A stretch of DNA of 64,000 nucleotides from Alkalilimnicola sp. S0819 (GTDB lineage: Bacteria; Pseudomonadota; Gammaproteobacteria; Nitrococcales; WHIW01): NCBI RefSeq assembly GCF_009295635.1, contig NZ_WHIW01000005.1:1-64000 (forward strand), given 5' to 3'. Of the stretch, positions 17,748 to 25,878 are shown in pieces. The first letter of the stretch is position 1. The number at the start of each line of letters is the position of its first letter. The notes under the pieces were generated by a model that did no database searches, was not told the origin of the DNA, and was given only the letters and a program-made list of their open reading frames with translations. The position numbers and the translations under genes are program-made.

Positions 17748-19238
17748 GTGAACGTCTCGGGGCCGCAAATCGGAAGCATGCACCCCAAGAGATGCGAGCG
17801 TCGGGCCGTGGACGCAGGAAACTCATCGCCCCGAAAGCACGTGGCCCGCCGCCTGGCGGCGGGGGTTGCGGCCTATGCGGGGCTGTCCGCCTGGTATCGC
17901 TTCCGGCCCAATCCACCGGGCATCAATGGCTGGGATGCCAGCTATCCGGTGCCCGCCGAGCAGGTCCGGTTGTGGCACGACGATACCTGGTACGAGCAGG
18001 GCCGGCGCCACAGCCACCGGCAGATAGCCGCGCGCATCCGCGCCCTGGTGCGCGAGGCGCGCGAATTCGTGCTGATGGACGTGTTCCTGTTCAATCTGCA
18101 TCACACCGAGCGAGGCAAATTCATCCCCATTACCCGCCTGATGGCCGAGACCCTGGCCGCCCAGCCCTGCCCGCGTTATTTCATCACCGATCCCTTGAAC
18201 ACCTCCTACGGGACGGCTCGCTGTGACCCGCTGGAATGGCTGCGCGCGGCGGGTGTGCGGATCTGCCTGACCGATCTGCGCCGCCTGCGTGACAACAACC
18301 TGCTCTATGCGCCCTTGTGGCGCCTGGGGCTGCAGTGGTTCGGCACCGCGGGGCGGGGCTGGATACCGAACCCGCTGGAGGAAGGGCGCACCACCACCCT
18401 GCGAGCCGTGCTGGCCGCCGCCAACACGCGGGGGAATCATCGCAAGGTGATCGTCGCCGACGATGGCGCTGGCGAATACCGCACCCTGGTCAGTTCGGCG
18501 AACCTGGAAGATGCCAGCTGTTATTTCCTCAACGCCGCGCTGGAGGTGCGCAGCCGACCGGTGGCCTACCATTTCTTCGAGGCCGAGCGTGCCCTGGCCG
18601 CCATGTCCGGCTGCACGATCCCCGCGCACATTCCCGGCCCGGGCCCGGAGCCGGCGGGGGATGCGCTGGTCACGCCCTTGCTGGGTGCGCAGATACTTCG
18701 GGCCATGCTGGCCGACATCGCCTCCGCGTCGCGGGGCGAGCGGCTGTATCTGTTCACGCTGTTCCTGGCCGAGCGGCGGGTGATGCGCGCTGTGCGGGCG
18801 GCGGCGGCGCGCGGCGTGCGGGTGTGCGTGATTCTGGATATGAACAAGTACAGCTTCGGCGAGCCCAAGAACGGCGTGCCCAATCAATTGACGGGCGCCG
18901 AGTTGCTGCATGGGGGTGGGGTGCGGGTGCGCTGGGCGAACACCGCGCGGGAGGAGTTCCACACCAAGTTCATGCTGCTGCGTCGGCGCCGCGAGAGCAT
19001 CATTCATGCCGGCTCCGCCAATTGCACCCGGCGCAGCCTGTCCGACACGAACCCGGAGGCGAACATGCGGGTGCGGGTGGGCAACGATACCCGTGTGGCA
19101 CGCCAGGCCTGGGACTATGTGCGCTGCCTGGAAGAACCGCCCCGCAGCCTGGACTTCGCCGCCGGCAACGGTCTGGACAGTGCGACGCGCCGCTGGCTGG
19201 CACGCTTCCAGGAAGCCACCGGCACGGCCACCTGGTAA
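17748..19238 (+). CDS. Phospholipase D-like protein
   Basis: 496 residues with two HKD-type motifs. The first is complete (NHRKVIVADD, then SSANLEDAS); the second is HTKFMLLR followed by GSANCTRRS, with Arg where the Asp of HxKxxxxD is expected. Such proteins cleave or transfer phosphodiesters (cardiolipin synthase, PLD nucleases). A weak N-terminal hydrophobic patch (AAGVAAYAGLSAW) could anchor it. GTG 17748 is the longest start; ATG 17778 is an alternative and neither has a strong ribosome site. The EEP gene follows after 4 bases. Confidence 0.85.
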   Translation: MNVSGPQIGSMHPKRCERRAVDAGNSSPRKHVARRLAAGVAAYAGLSAWYRFRPNPPGINGWDASYPVPAEQVRLWHDDTWYEQGRRHSHRQIAARIRALVREAREFVLMDVFLFNLHHTERGKFIPITRLMAETLAAQPCPRYFITDPLNTSYGTARCDPLEWLRAAGVRICLTDLRRLRDNNLLYAPLWRLGLQWFGTAGRGWIPNPLEEGRTTTLRAVLAAANTRGNHRKVIVADDGAGEYRTLVSSANLEDASCYFLNAALEVRSRPVAYHFFEAERALAAMSGCTIPAHIPGPGPEPAGDALVTPLLGAQILRAMLADIASASRGERLYLFTLFLAERRVMRAVRAAAARGVRVCVILDMNKYSFGEPKNGVPNQLTGAELLHGGGVRVRWANTAREEFHTKFMLLRRRRESIIHAGSANCTRRSLSDTNPEANMRVRVGNDTRVARQAWDYVRCLEEPPRSLDFAAGNGLDSATRRWLARFQEATGTATW

Positions 19239-19242
19239 GCCC

Positions 19243-19989
19243 ATGAGCGAGCGTTTGCGCATCGCGGTATGCAACCTGCAGGGTGGGGTGGGAACCACCC
19301 GGGGGTGGTGGCATTACCTGAGCACCGGTTGGCGCTACTGGCTGCCCCATGGCAACGGCATGGTGCTGGAGGCGGCGCGCTTTCTGCGCGAGGAGCGGGT
19401 GGATCTGGCGCTGTGCTCCGAGGTGGAGAACGCCTCGCGCCGGTGCTGTCGGGTGGATCAGGCGCGCCTGCTCGCGGATGCCGCCGGCCTTCGCCATGTG
19501 CTGTTCTTCGAGACCTTCCGTCTGGGCGAGCGTATCCGCCAGGGCAATGCCGTACTCGCCCGCTATCCGCTCGCGCGCATGGGCAACCACCGCCTGCCCG
19601 GGCGCGGGCAGCCGCGCTATCTGAGCGAGGCGAGCCTTGCGCTGGGGCGGGGGGCGTTGCGCTGTTACGTGACGCATCTGAGCCTGGAGCAGAAGTTCCG
19701 TCTCCGGCAGATCCGCCAGCTGGAGGCCTTTCTCGGGGAGAGCGACGAGCCGCGGGTGCTGGGCGGGGATTTCAACGTCAGCCACCGGGCCGAGCTGGAA
19801 CTGCTGCGGGACAGCCCGCTCACCCAGGCCATTTCGCCGGCCACCTTCCCGTCCTGGAAGCCACGCCGACACCTGGAGCATCTGTTCGCCAGCCGGCACC
19901 TGCATATCGAGCGGGTACGGGTGTTCGAACGCTTTCGCTTCTCCGATCACCTGCCGTTGCTGGTGGACGTGGCGTTGGAGGATGTCTGA
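19243..19989 (+). CDS. Endonuclease/exonuclease/phosphatase (EEP) family protein
   Basis: 248 residues from ATG 19243, four bases after the PLD-like stop. The DNase I-fold signature is present: an early Asn in VCNLQGG, an acidic CSEVEN, GGDFNVSHRAEL and the final FSDHLPLLVDV with the catalytic His. The family hydrolyses phosphodiester bonds in nucleic acids, inositol lipids or sphingomyelin. Coupling to a PLD-like gene suggests lipid head-group work, but this is inference. Confidence 0.87.
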   Translation: MSERLRIAVCNLQGGVGTTRGWWHYLSTGWRYWLPHGNGMVLEAARFLREERVDLALCSEVENASRRCCRVDQARLLADAAGLRHVLFFETFRLGERIRQGNAVLARYPLARMGNHRLPGRGQPRYLSEASLALGRGALRCYVTHLSLEQKFRLRQIRQLEAFLGESDEPRVLGGDFNVSHRAELELLRDSPLTQAISPATFPSWKPRRHLEHLFASRHLHIERVRVFERFRFSDHLPLLVDVALEDV

Positions 19990-20058
19990 GATTTCCTACA
20001 AAACCTTGGGTGAGATCGCCTAGTCGGCGGGTCGAAAACCCGGGATAGTGCACAGCAA

Positions 20059-20101
20059 CAAAAACAAACAAGAAAAGCCGCCAGCAGGACGTTTAGCGGC
20101 T
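20059..20101 (-). terminator. Intrinsic terminator, minus strand
   Basis: Read on the minus strand, the stem AGCCGC/GCGGCT (14-base loop) is followed by TTTTCTTGTTTGTTTTTG. It lies about 160 bases after the spoVR stop and suits the end of the prkA-yeaH-spoVR transcript. Confidence 0.65.
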
Positions 20102-20203
20102 GGGAGCGGAGGAGGAGAGGCGACCGGCAAAGTATCGGGCAGCCAGCGGCAGGGTAGGCGCTCCAAGGATCGGAGCCCGTACCCCAGTCCGTTAGACATC
20201 AGA

Positions 20204-20239
20204 CCGTGATCGGGTTTTCCCGATCGCGGTTTTTCTTTT
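20204..20239 (+). terminator. Intrinsic terminator, plus strand
   Basis: CCGTGATCGGG-TTTT-CCCGATCGCGG, an 11-bp stem with one G-U pair, followed by TTTTTCTTTT. It ends either the PLD-EEP operon or the candidate small RNA just upstream. Confidence 0.9.
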
Positions 20240-20260
20240 GGGAGACACTGAACCATTCCT

Positions 20261-21667
20261 CTAAGGCTCGGGGCGGCTCTCATCCAGTGGGGCGAATTCC
20301 TCCTGGCGGGGGCGCAGGCAGATCTCGCGGCCCCGGATATCCTCGGTGTACAGGCGCACCGGGGCGCGCCAGACCTGGTGAATGTAATTGAGCACTTCCC
20401 GGGCACGCTCGGTGTGCAGGCCGCGCCCGTCGCCGTGGGCGTCGTGGCGGAGGGTCAGGGCGCCGTCGGGGCGCAGTTCCTCGACCCGGATGCGGGGGGC
20501 CCCGAAATGGTAGCGGGGGCCGAGGATCTGTTCATGCAACTGGGGCAGGGTGCCGGGTGTTACCCGTACTTCGCCGTTGCGTCGGGCGGACCAGAGAAAC
20601 AGCCCCAGCTCTCGGGCGTGCGCCGCGCTGAGGTGATTGCGGATGAAGCTGAAATCATCCTCCTCGGCCATGATCCGCCGGGCGGCATCCAGGCCCTGTT
20701 CCGTGATGATGCGCTCCCACAGGCTGAAGCCCAGGTGGTAGGGGTTGATCTGCAGGGCGACGCGGGATTCGCCACCGTAGGGGCGCACCACGTCGGAGTG
20801 GGTCTTCATGCAGTCCAGCCAGGTCTGGGTGGGGAGGAAGCTCGCCTCGCGCAGCAGGCGGGCATGCCAGTAGCTGGCCCAGCCTTCGTTCATGATCTGG
20901 CAGTTGAATACCGGCTGGAAGTAATAGGCCTCTTCGCGCACGGCGAGGAAGATGTCCCGCTCCCAGTCCTCCAGCCAGGGGCCGTAGCGGGCGATGAACC
21001 AGAGCAGGTCTTCTTCCGGGTGCGGCGGCAGGGGCAGTGCCTGGCGAGCGCTGTCGCCGGGCTCGGGGTCGGGGGTGTCGGGCAGCTGGGCGTAGCGTTC
21101 GGCAAAGGCGTCCGGGGGGCGGGCGGGCGCCGGCGGCGCGTGGCGGGGGTAGTCGGGGCGGGCGAGAGGCTGGTGTGTGTCGATGTGCGGCTCCAGCGCC
21201 AGGGCGGCGTCCAGCACCTGTTCCACCCGCTTGATGCCCTGGCGCTCGATCACCGCGTCGATACGGTGGGCGTGGGCGGCGGCCTGTTCGACGATGTGGG
21301 CGCCGGCTTCGTGGTGGCTGCGCACGAAGCCGGCGTTGTTGCCGGAAAAATCCGCATGCCCCAGCACATGGGCCACCACCAGCACGTTCTCCTGCACGCT
21401 GTTGGTTTCCACCAGGTAGGCGCGGTTGGGGGCGCCGGGAAAGACTACCTCGAAAATGCGGGAGTGGCCCATGCGGTGCTGGATCATCTGCTGGATCCAG
21501 CGCACGCCAAAGGACCAGTGGGGCATGCGCACCGGCAGGCCGTAGACGGCCACCTCCATCATGAAGCTCTCGGGCACCAGCTCGAAGTCCACCGGGTGAT
21601 GGCGCAGGCCGTGGCGGGCGGCCAGTGCCTCCAGGCGCGGGATGTAGTCGCGCAGGCGCTCAGCCAT
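20261..21667 (-). CDS. SpoVR family protein (YcgB-like)
   Basis: 468 residues (E. coli YcgB has 510). Family sequence is seen in the conserved middle: YFQPVFNCQIMNEGWASYWH, then FLPTQTWLDCMKTHSDVVRP and NPYHLGF. Many His/Glu/Cys suggest a metal site, but the reaction is unknown. Its start overlaps the yeaH stop by 8 bases. With prkA and yeaH it forms the widely conserved three-gene stress and stationary-phase operon, where it is thought to act downstream of the kinase. Confidence 0.95.
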   Translation of the reverse strand: MAERLRDYIPRLEALAARHGLRHHPVDFELVPESFMMEVAVYGLPVRMPHWSFGVRWIQQMIQHRMGHSRIFEVVFPGAPNRAYLVETNSVQENVLVVAHVLGHADFSGNNAGFVRSHHEAGAHIVEQAAAHAHRIDAVIERQGIKRVEQVLDAALALEPHIDTHQPLARPDYPRHAPPAPARPPDAFAERYAQLPDTPDPEPGDSARQALPLPPHPEEDLLWFIARYGPWLEDWERDIFLAVREEAYYFQPVFNCQIMNEGWASYWHARLLREASFLPTQTWLDCMKTHSDVVRPYGGESRVALQINPYHLGFSLWERIITEQGLDAARRIMAEEDDFSFIRNHLSAAHARELGLFLWSARRNGEVRVTPGTLPQLHEQILGPRYHFGAPRIRVEELRPDGALTLRHDAHGDGRGLHTERAREVLNYIHQVWRAPVRLYTEDIRGREICLRPRQEEFAPLDESRPEP

Positions 21668-22832
21668 GGGCGCTGGCCTCCCGGGCCTGGTCGCTGAAGA
21701 AGCGCCGTATGGCGGGCCAGATGTCTTCCTCGGTGGACAGGGCGTAGCTGCCGCAGGGGAAGCCCTGCAACTGCAGGGCGCGGTAGAGCTGGGCCACCTC
21801 GGTTTCCAGCCGCCGCATGATGTGGTGCGACACTTCGGCGTAGCCGAGGAAGTTCATCTGTTCGGCGAGCCCGTGCAGGCTGCTCATCGCCGCCTGGCGG
21901 TCCTCGCTGAAGTTGTGCCCGTCGGTGGCGTAGAAGAGGTAGGCGTTGTAGCGGGTCGGGTCGTAGCGCTCGCGCAGCACCCGGGCGGCCAGCTCGAAGG
22001 CGGTGGAGCTGCGGGTGCCGCCCTCGCCGTGGACCTGGAAAAACGCCTCTTCCTGGAATTCCCAGGCCTGCACCGTGTGGGCGATGAACACGGTTTCCAT
22101 GCTGGCGAATTGTCGGCGTATGCCCTGCAGCGCCCAGAAGAAGAAGGTCTTGGCGAGCCGGCGGCAGTGCTCGTCCATGCTGGAGGATACGTCCAGCAGC
22201 AGAAACACCACGGCCTGGGTGTTGGGGCGCCGGCGGCGGGTGAGCTGACGAAAGCGCAGGTCCTCGTCGGCGATGGGCACTCGGCTTCGGGGCAGCGCGT
22301 GGCGACGCTTGATGGCCTCTTTCAGGGTGCGGCGCCGGTCCAGCCTGGGGCGCGCGCCGCGCTTGTCCCAGCCCTCGCGTACCGGCTCCTCGTGTTCCAA
22401 CGCATGGCCCGCGCGGGGCTTGAGATGTGGCAGTTGCAGCTCCTCCCAGAGCCAGTCGAGGATGTCGTCCACCTGGAATTCCAGCACCATGCGGATGCCC
22501 CCTTCGTCCTCGCCACCTTCGCCTTCCCGGGCGCCCTCGGGCTGCAGGCCGCGGCGCCGGGCCCGGCGCAGGACGTCGCCGGGCTGGGCGGGGCCCTGGC
22601 CGGCACCCTGCTGTTCTTCGGTGTCGGCCAAGCGAAAGCGGGCATGCTCCATGAAGCGCACAGGCACCTGTACCGTGCGTCGGCCCGGGCGGCTCAGCAC
22701 ATCGGAGCCGGCCACCAGGTCCGGCAACTGGCCGCGCACCGCTTCGCGCACCTTTTCGTTGTGGCGCAGCCAGTCCCGGGTGCCGCGGGAGAACAGTTCG
22801 TACCAGCGCTGGTCCTCGGTTCCGGGGTTCAT
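21660..22832 (-). CDS. yeaH: YeaH/YhbH family VWA-domain protein (DUF444)
   Basis: 390 residues. A basic, Gly-rich N-terminal half precedes a von Willebrand A-type domain with MIDAS sequence DVSSSMDE at residues 214-221 and ATDGHNFSED near the C-terminus. It is the conserved partner of PrkA. It ends 8 bases inside spoVR and starts 13 bases after the prkA stop; GGAACC precedes ATG 22832. Confidence 0.94.
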   Translation of the reverse strand: MNPGTEDQRWYELFSRGTRDWLRHNEKVREAVRGQLPDLVAGSDVLSRPGRRTVQVPVRFMEHARFRLADTEEQQGAGQGPAQPGDVLRRARRRGLQPEGAREGEGGEDEGGIRMVLEFQVDDILDWLWEELQLPHLKPRAGHALEHEEPVREGWDKRGARPRLDRRRTLKEAIKRRHALPRSRVPIADEDLRFRQLTRRRRPNTQAVVFLLLDVSSSMDEHCRRLAKTFFFWALQGIRRQFASMETVFIAHTVQAWEFQEEAFFQVHGEGGTRSSTAFELAARVLRERYDPTRYNAYLFYATDGHNFSEDRQAAMSSLHGLAEQMNFLGYAEVSHHIMRRLETEVAQLYRALQLQGFPCGSYALSTEEDIWPAIRRFFSDQAREASAHG

Positions 22833-22845
22833 GGGGCCTCCGGGC

Positions 22846-24789
22846 TCATTCCTGGGAGAGCAGCGTGGTGACGTAGCTCAGCGCCTCGCGGGCACTGTGC
22901 TCGTCGTAGCCGTACTCGTCGATCAGGCGCTGGGCGACAGCGGCGATCTTCTGCTGGGCCTGGTCATCGGGGCGGGCGCTGGAGGTGACCAGGCGCAGCA
23001 CCTCGCGCCGCTCCTCGAACAGATACTGCTGCATGGCTTCGCGCAGCCGGGCGTGGGCGTCCAGGGTGAAGCGCTCGCCTTTCTTGAAGGCCATCATGGC
23101 CTTGCGCACCACTTCCTGGCGGAAGCTGTGCTTGCCGGCATCGGAGATGTTGATCTTCTCTTCCACCGCGCGCAGGAAGCGCTCGTCCGGGCGGCGGGTT
23201 TCGTTGGTGATGGGGTCTTCCACCGGACGGTTGTCCAGCGAGGCCTCCACTTCGTCCAGGTATTTCTCCAGCAGCTCCTGGCTTTCCTGCTCGAAGGAGA
23301 CGAACAGCGCCTTGTGCACGTCCTCCTTTACCCAGTGGTTGTAGAAGTCCTTGCGGGCGGTGACCAGGTAGTCCACCCATTGGCGGCGCTGCCGCGCCTC
23401 GATGCGCGCATCGTTCTCTATCGCGTCCTTGAGCGTGATCAGTACGTCCATGCTGCTCAGGCTCTGGCGCTCGCTGCGCGAGAGGGCGCCGGACAGGGCA
23501 TTGACCACGAAGCGCGGCGAGACACCGGACAGGCCCTCCTCGTCGGATTCGTGGCGGATGCGCTCCAGCTCCGCCCGCGAATGACCGTCCACGTCTTCGC
23601 CGGCGTACAGGCGCAGCTTGCGGGAGAGGTCCAGGTCCTCGCGCTCCGAGGGCTGCAGGCGGGAGAGCACGGCGAACACGGCCGCCAGTTCCAGGGCGTG
23701 GGGGTCCAGGTGCACATCGCGGAAGCTGGGGGCGGCGGCGATCAGCTTGCGGTAGATGCGCGCCTCGTCGTGGTAATTCAGCGTATAGGGAACCTGGACG
23801 ATGACCATGCGATCGAGCAGGGCTTCGTTCTCCTGCTCCTGCAGAAAACGGCGGAACTCCGCCAGGTTGGTGTGGGCGATGATGGTCTCGTCCACGTGAA
23901 TCAGCGGAAAGCGCGCCACCTTGACGTTGCGCTCCTGGGTGAGGGTGAGCAGCAGGTAGAGAAACTCCCGCTTGACCTTGAGGATTTCGATCATCTCCAG
24001 CATGCCGCGGCTGGCGGCGTACACCGCCCCGGACCAGGACCAGGCCCGGGGGTCCCCTTCGTCGCCGTAATCGGCCACCCGGGCGAGATCCACCGAGCCG
24101 ATGAGGTCGGCGATGTCGGCGGTGCTGGGGTCGTGGGGGGCGTAGGTGCCCACCCCCACCCGGCGGGATTCGGACAGGAATACCCGCTCCACCGGCACGC
24201 GCATGAAATCCCCCTGGTATTCGTCCTCCACCAGGCTGCGCGCCCAGGGGCTGGGCTCGCCCTGGATCTCCACCCCGTAGGTGTCGCGGAACTGCCCGCG
24301 CAGGCTCCAGGGCACCAGGTTGAGCGGGTTTTCGTGCAGCGGCGAGCCCTGCAGGGCGTACAGGGCGCCGTCCTCGGTGTGGCTGTACTCTTCCAGACCG
24401 CGCTTGAGCAGGATCACCAGGCTGGATTTGCCCCCCGAGGGCGGGCCCAGCAGCAGGAGCAGACGCCGCCCCACCTCGGAGCCGGCGCTGGCGGCCTTGA
24501 AGTAATCGCTGATCCGGGCCAGCGGCCGCTCCATCCCGAACAGTTCCCGGGAAAACAGCCTGGGGGCGGACGCCGGGCTTTCGCCGGATTCCTTGCGCTG
24601 CATCCAGCAGAGCATGTCCCAGATGTACTGGTGACTGTTGCGGGCGACCTGGTGGGCCTGTCGCGGCACGATGTGCTCGAGAAACTCGCCGAAGCTCCCG
24701 CGCCACTGCCGGCCCCGGTGTTCGTCCTTGAAGCCTTGTAGAGCCTGAAGGAACCGGTCGTGCCCGCCCGCGCTGTCCATGCCTGCCAT
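22846..24789 (-). CDS. prkA: PrkA serine protein kinase / AAA+ protein
   Basis: 647 residues, like E. coli YeaG (644). An N-terminal AAA+ module has Walker A GPPSGGKS at 115-122, and a PrkA-type C-terminal domain follows. It phosphorylates proteins on Ser/Thr and works in nitrogen-starvation and stationary-phase responses. ATG 24789 is chosen because AGGAGG stands 6 bases before it. First gene of the prkA-yeaH-spoVR operon, with 140 bases of divergent control region shared with panE. Confidence 0.96.
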   Translation of the reverse strand: MAGMDSAGGHDRFLQALQGFKDEHRGRQWRGSFGEFLEHIVPRQAHQVARNSHQYIWDMLCWMQRKESGESPASAPRLFSRELFGMERPLARISDYFKAASAGSEVGRRLLLLLGPPSGGKSSLVILLKRGLEEYSHTEDGALYALQGSPLHENPLNLVPWSLRGQFRDTYGVEIQGEPSPWARSLVEDEYQGDFMRVPVERVFLSESRRVGVGTYAPHDPSTADIADLIGSVDLARVADYGDEGDPRAWSWSGAVYAASRGMLEMIEILKVKREFLYLLLTLTQERNVKVARFPLIHVDETIIAHTNLAEFRRFLQEQENEALLDRMVIVQVPYTLNYHDEARIYRKLIAAAPSFRDVHLDPHALELAAVFAVLSRLQPSEREDLDLSRKLRLYAGEDVDGHSRAELERIRHESDEEGLSGVSPRFVVNALSGALSRSERQSLSSMDVLITLKDAIENDARIEARQRRQWVDYLVTARKDFYNHWVKEDVHKALFVSFEQESQELLEKYLDEVEASLDNRPVEDPITNETRRPDERFLRAVEEKINISDAGKHSFRQEVVRKAMMAFKKGERFTLDAHARLREAMQQYLFEERREVLRLVTSSARPDDQAQQKIAAVAQRLIDEYGYDEHSAREALSYVTTLLSQE

Positions 24790-24915
24790 GGAACACCTCC
24801 TGATCCGGGTAAAGGATCGATGTGCCGGCTGCCATCGGAATGCGCCACGATGCAGCGAGACGCCGCTGTACCTGATCACATGCGGTTTGCCCGGCGACGG
24901 TACAACGGCGGGGGC

Positions 24916-24921
24916 TATAAT
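24916..24921 (+). promoter_or_regulatory. -10 box implying a leaderless panE transcript
   Basis: Perfect TATAAT, 8 bases before ATG 24930. Transcription from it would begin within a base or two of the start codon. No Shine-Dalgarno precedes the ATG, which fits leaderless translation. The -35 region is weak. Confidence 0.6.
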
Positions 24922-24929
24922 CGCCGCCC

Positions 24930-25823
24930 ATGAGTGATGCGCGATTGCATGTGCTGGGGGCAGGCAGTATCGGCCTGTTGATGGCGGCCGGGCTGGCTCG
25001 GGGTGCCGGGCTGGCGCCGCTGTTGATCCGCCGCACAGGCAGTGAGCCCGCCCGGCGGCGGGTCTATGAGCTGCGCGAAGGCGAATCCGTGGAAAGGGTC
25101 AGTCTGCCGCAGAGCGCGGCCGAGGCCCTGGCCGGGCCGGTGCGCCGGCTGCTGGTCTGCACCAAGGCGCAGGATGTGCTGCCGGCGCTGGAATCGCTGG
25201 GCGCGGCATTGGACCCGGCGGCGGTTATTCTGCTGCTGCACAACGGCATGGGCGTGCAGCAGGCGGTGGCCCGGCGCTGGCCCGGTTGTGCGGTGGCGGC
25301 GGGAACCACCACCGAAGGGGCCTACCGCCCGGCGCCGGATCGGTTGGTGCATGCCGGGCGCGGCCTGACTCGCTTGGGTCGGCTGCAGGGCGAGGGCGCC
25401 GATTGGGCGGCCTGGCTGAATGCGGCGGGTTTTCGCGCCGAGTGGGCCGAACCCATCGAATACCATCTGGCCGACAAGCTGCGGGTCAACGCCCTGATCA
25501 ATCCGCTCACGGTGTTGCACGATTGCCGCAACGGCGAGTTGCTGGAGCGCCCTGCGGCGCTGGCGCGAATGCAGGTGCTGGGCGAGGAGGCGGACCGGGT
25601 GCTGGCGGCGGCCGGCTGGCAATATCCACGCCCGGCTTTCGAGGCGGCCTGCGCGGTGGCGCGCGCCACCGGGGCGAACTATTCCTCCATGCACCAGGAC
25701 GCCCGGGCCGGGCGCACCCTGGAGATTGCTGCGATCAACGGCTACCTGCTGGCGCTTGCGCGCGCGCACCGCTTGCCGGCCCCCGCCCACGCGGCGTTAA
25801 TGGGTGAGTTTTCGACCTCCTGA
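24930..25823 (+). CDS. panE: 2-dehydropantoate 2-reductase
   Basis: 297 residues, ketopantoate reductase of pantothenate/CoA synthesis (NADPH-dependent). Seen: Rossmann motif LGAGSIG at the N-terminus; catalytic Lys in DKLRVNALINPLT; C-terminal SSMHQDARAGRTLEIAAINGYL, which binds the substrate. Divergent from prkA. It starts almost on its own promoter (see 24916). Confidence 0.94.
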   Translation: MSDARLHVLGAGSIGLLMAAGLARGAGLAPLLIRRTGSEPARRRVYELREGESVERVSLPQSAAEALAGPVRRLLVCTKAQDVLPALESLGAALDPAAVILLLHNGMGVQQAVARRWPGCAVAAGTTTEGAYRPAPDRLVHAGRGLTRLGRLQGEGADWAAWLNAAGFRAEWAEPIEYHLADKLRVNALINPLTVLHDCRNGELLERPAALARMQVLGEEADRVLAAAGWQYPRPAFEAACAVARATGANYSSMHQDARAGRTLEIAAINGYLLALARAHRLPAPAHAALMGEFSTS

Positions 25824-25878
25824 CCCCATGCCCTCTGAGCAAGTCTGTGATTTGCGCTGATCTGGAGGCCACGGGGGC

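Larger units (their letters stand above)
20040..20239 (+). ncRNA. Candidate GGA-rich small RNA (CsrA/RsmA-sponge type)
   Basis: A 270-base gap between two convergent genes. Between 20043 and 20174 there are eight GGA triplets, two of them in hairpin loops: AGCCGC (20076-20081) / GCGGCT (20096-20101), with GGA at 20087; and GCTCC-AAGGATC-GGAGC (20160-20176). CsrB/RsmY-type RNAs bind CsrA through such loops. The stretch ends in a strong terminator. No promoter or GacA-type upstream box was identified, so a plain terminator region is possible. Confidence 0.4.

Noticed and set aside
22273-24741. 822-codon plus-strand frame
   Set aside because: Shadow of yeaH and prkA, both of which are unmistakable.
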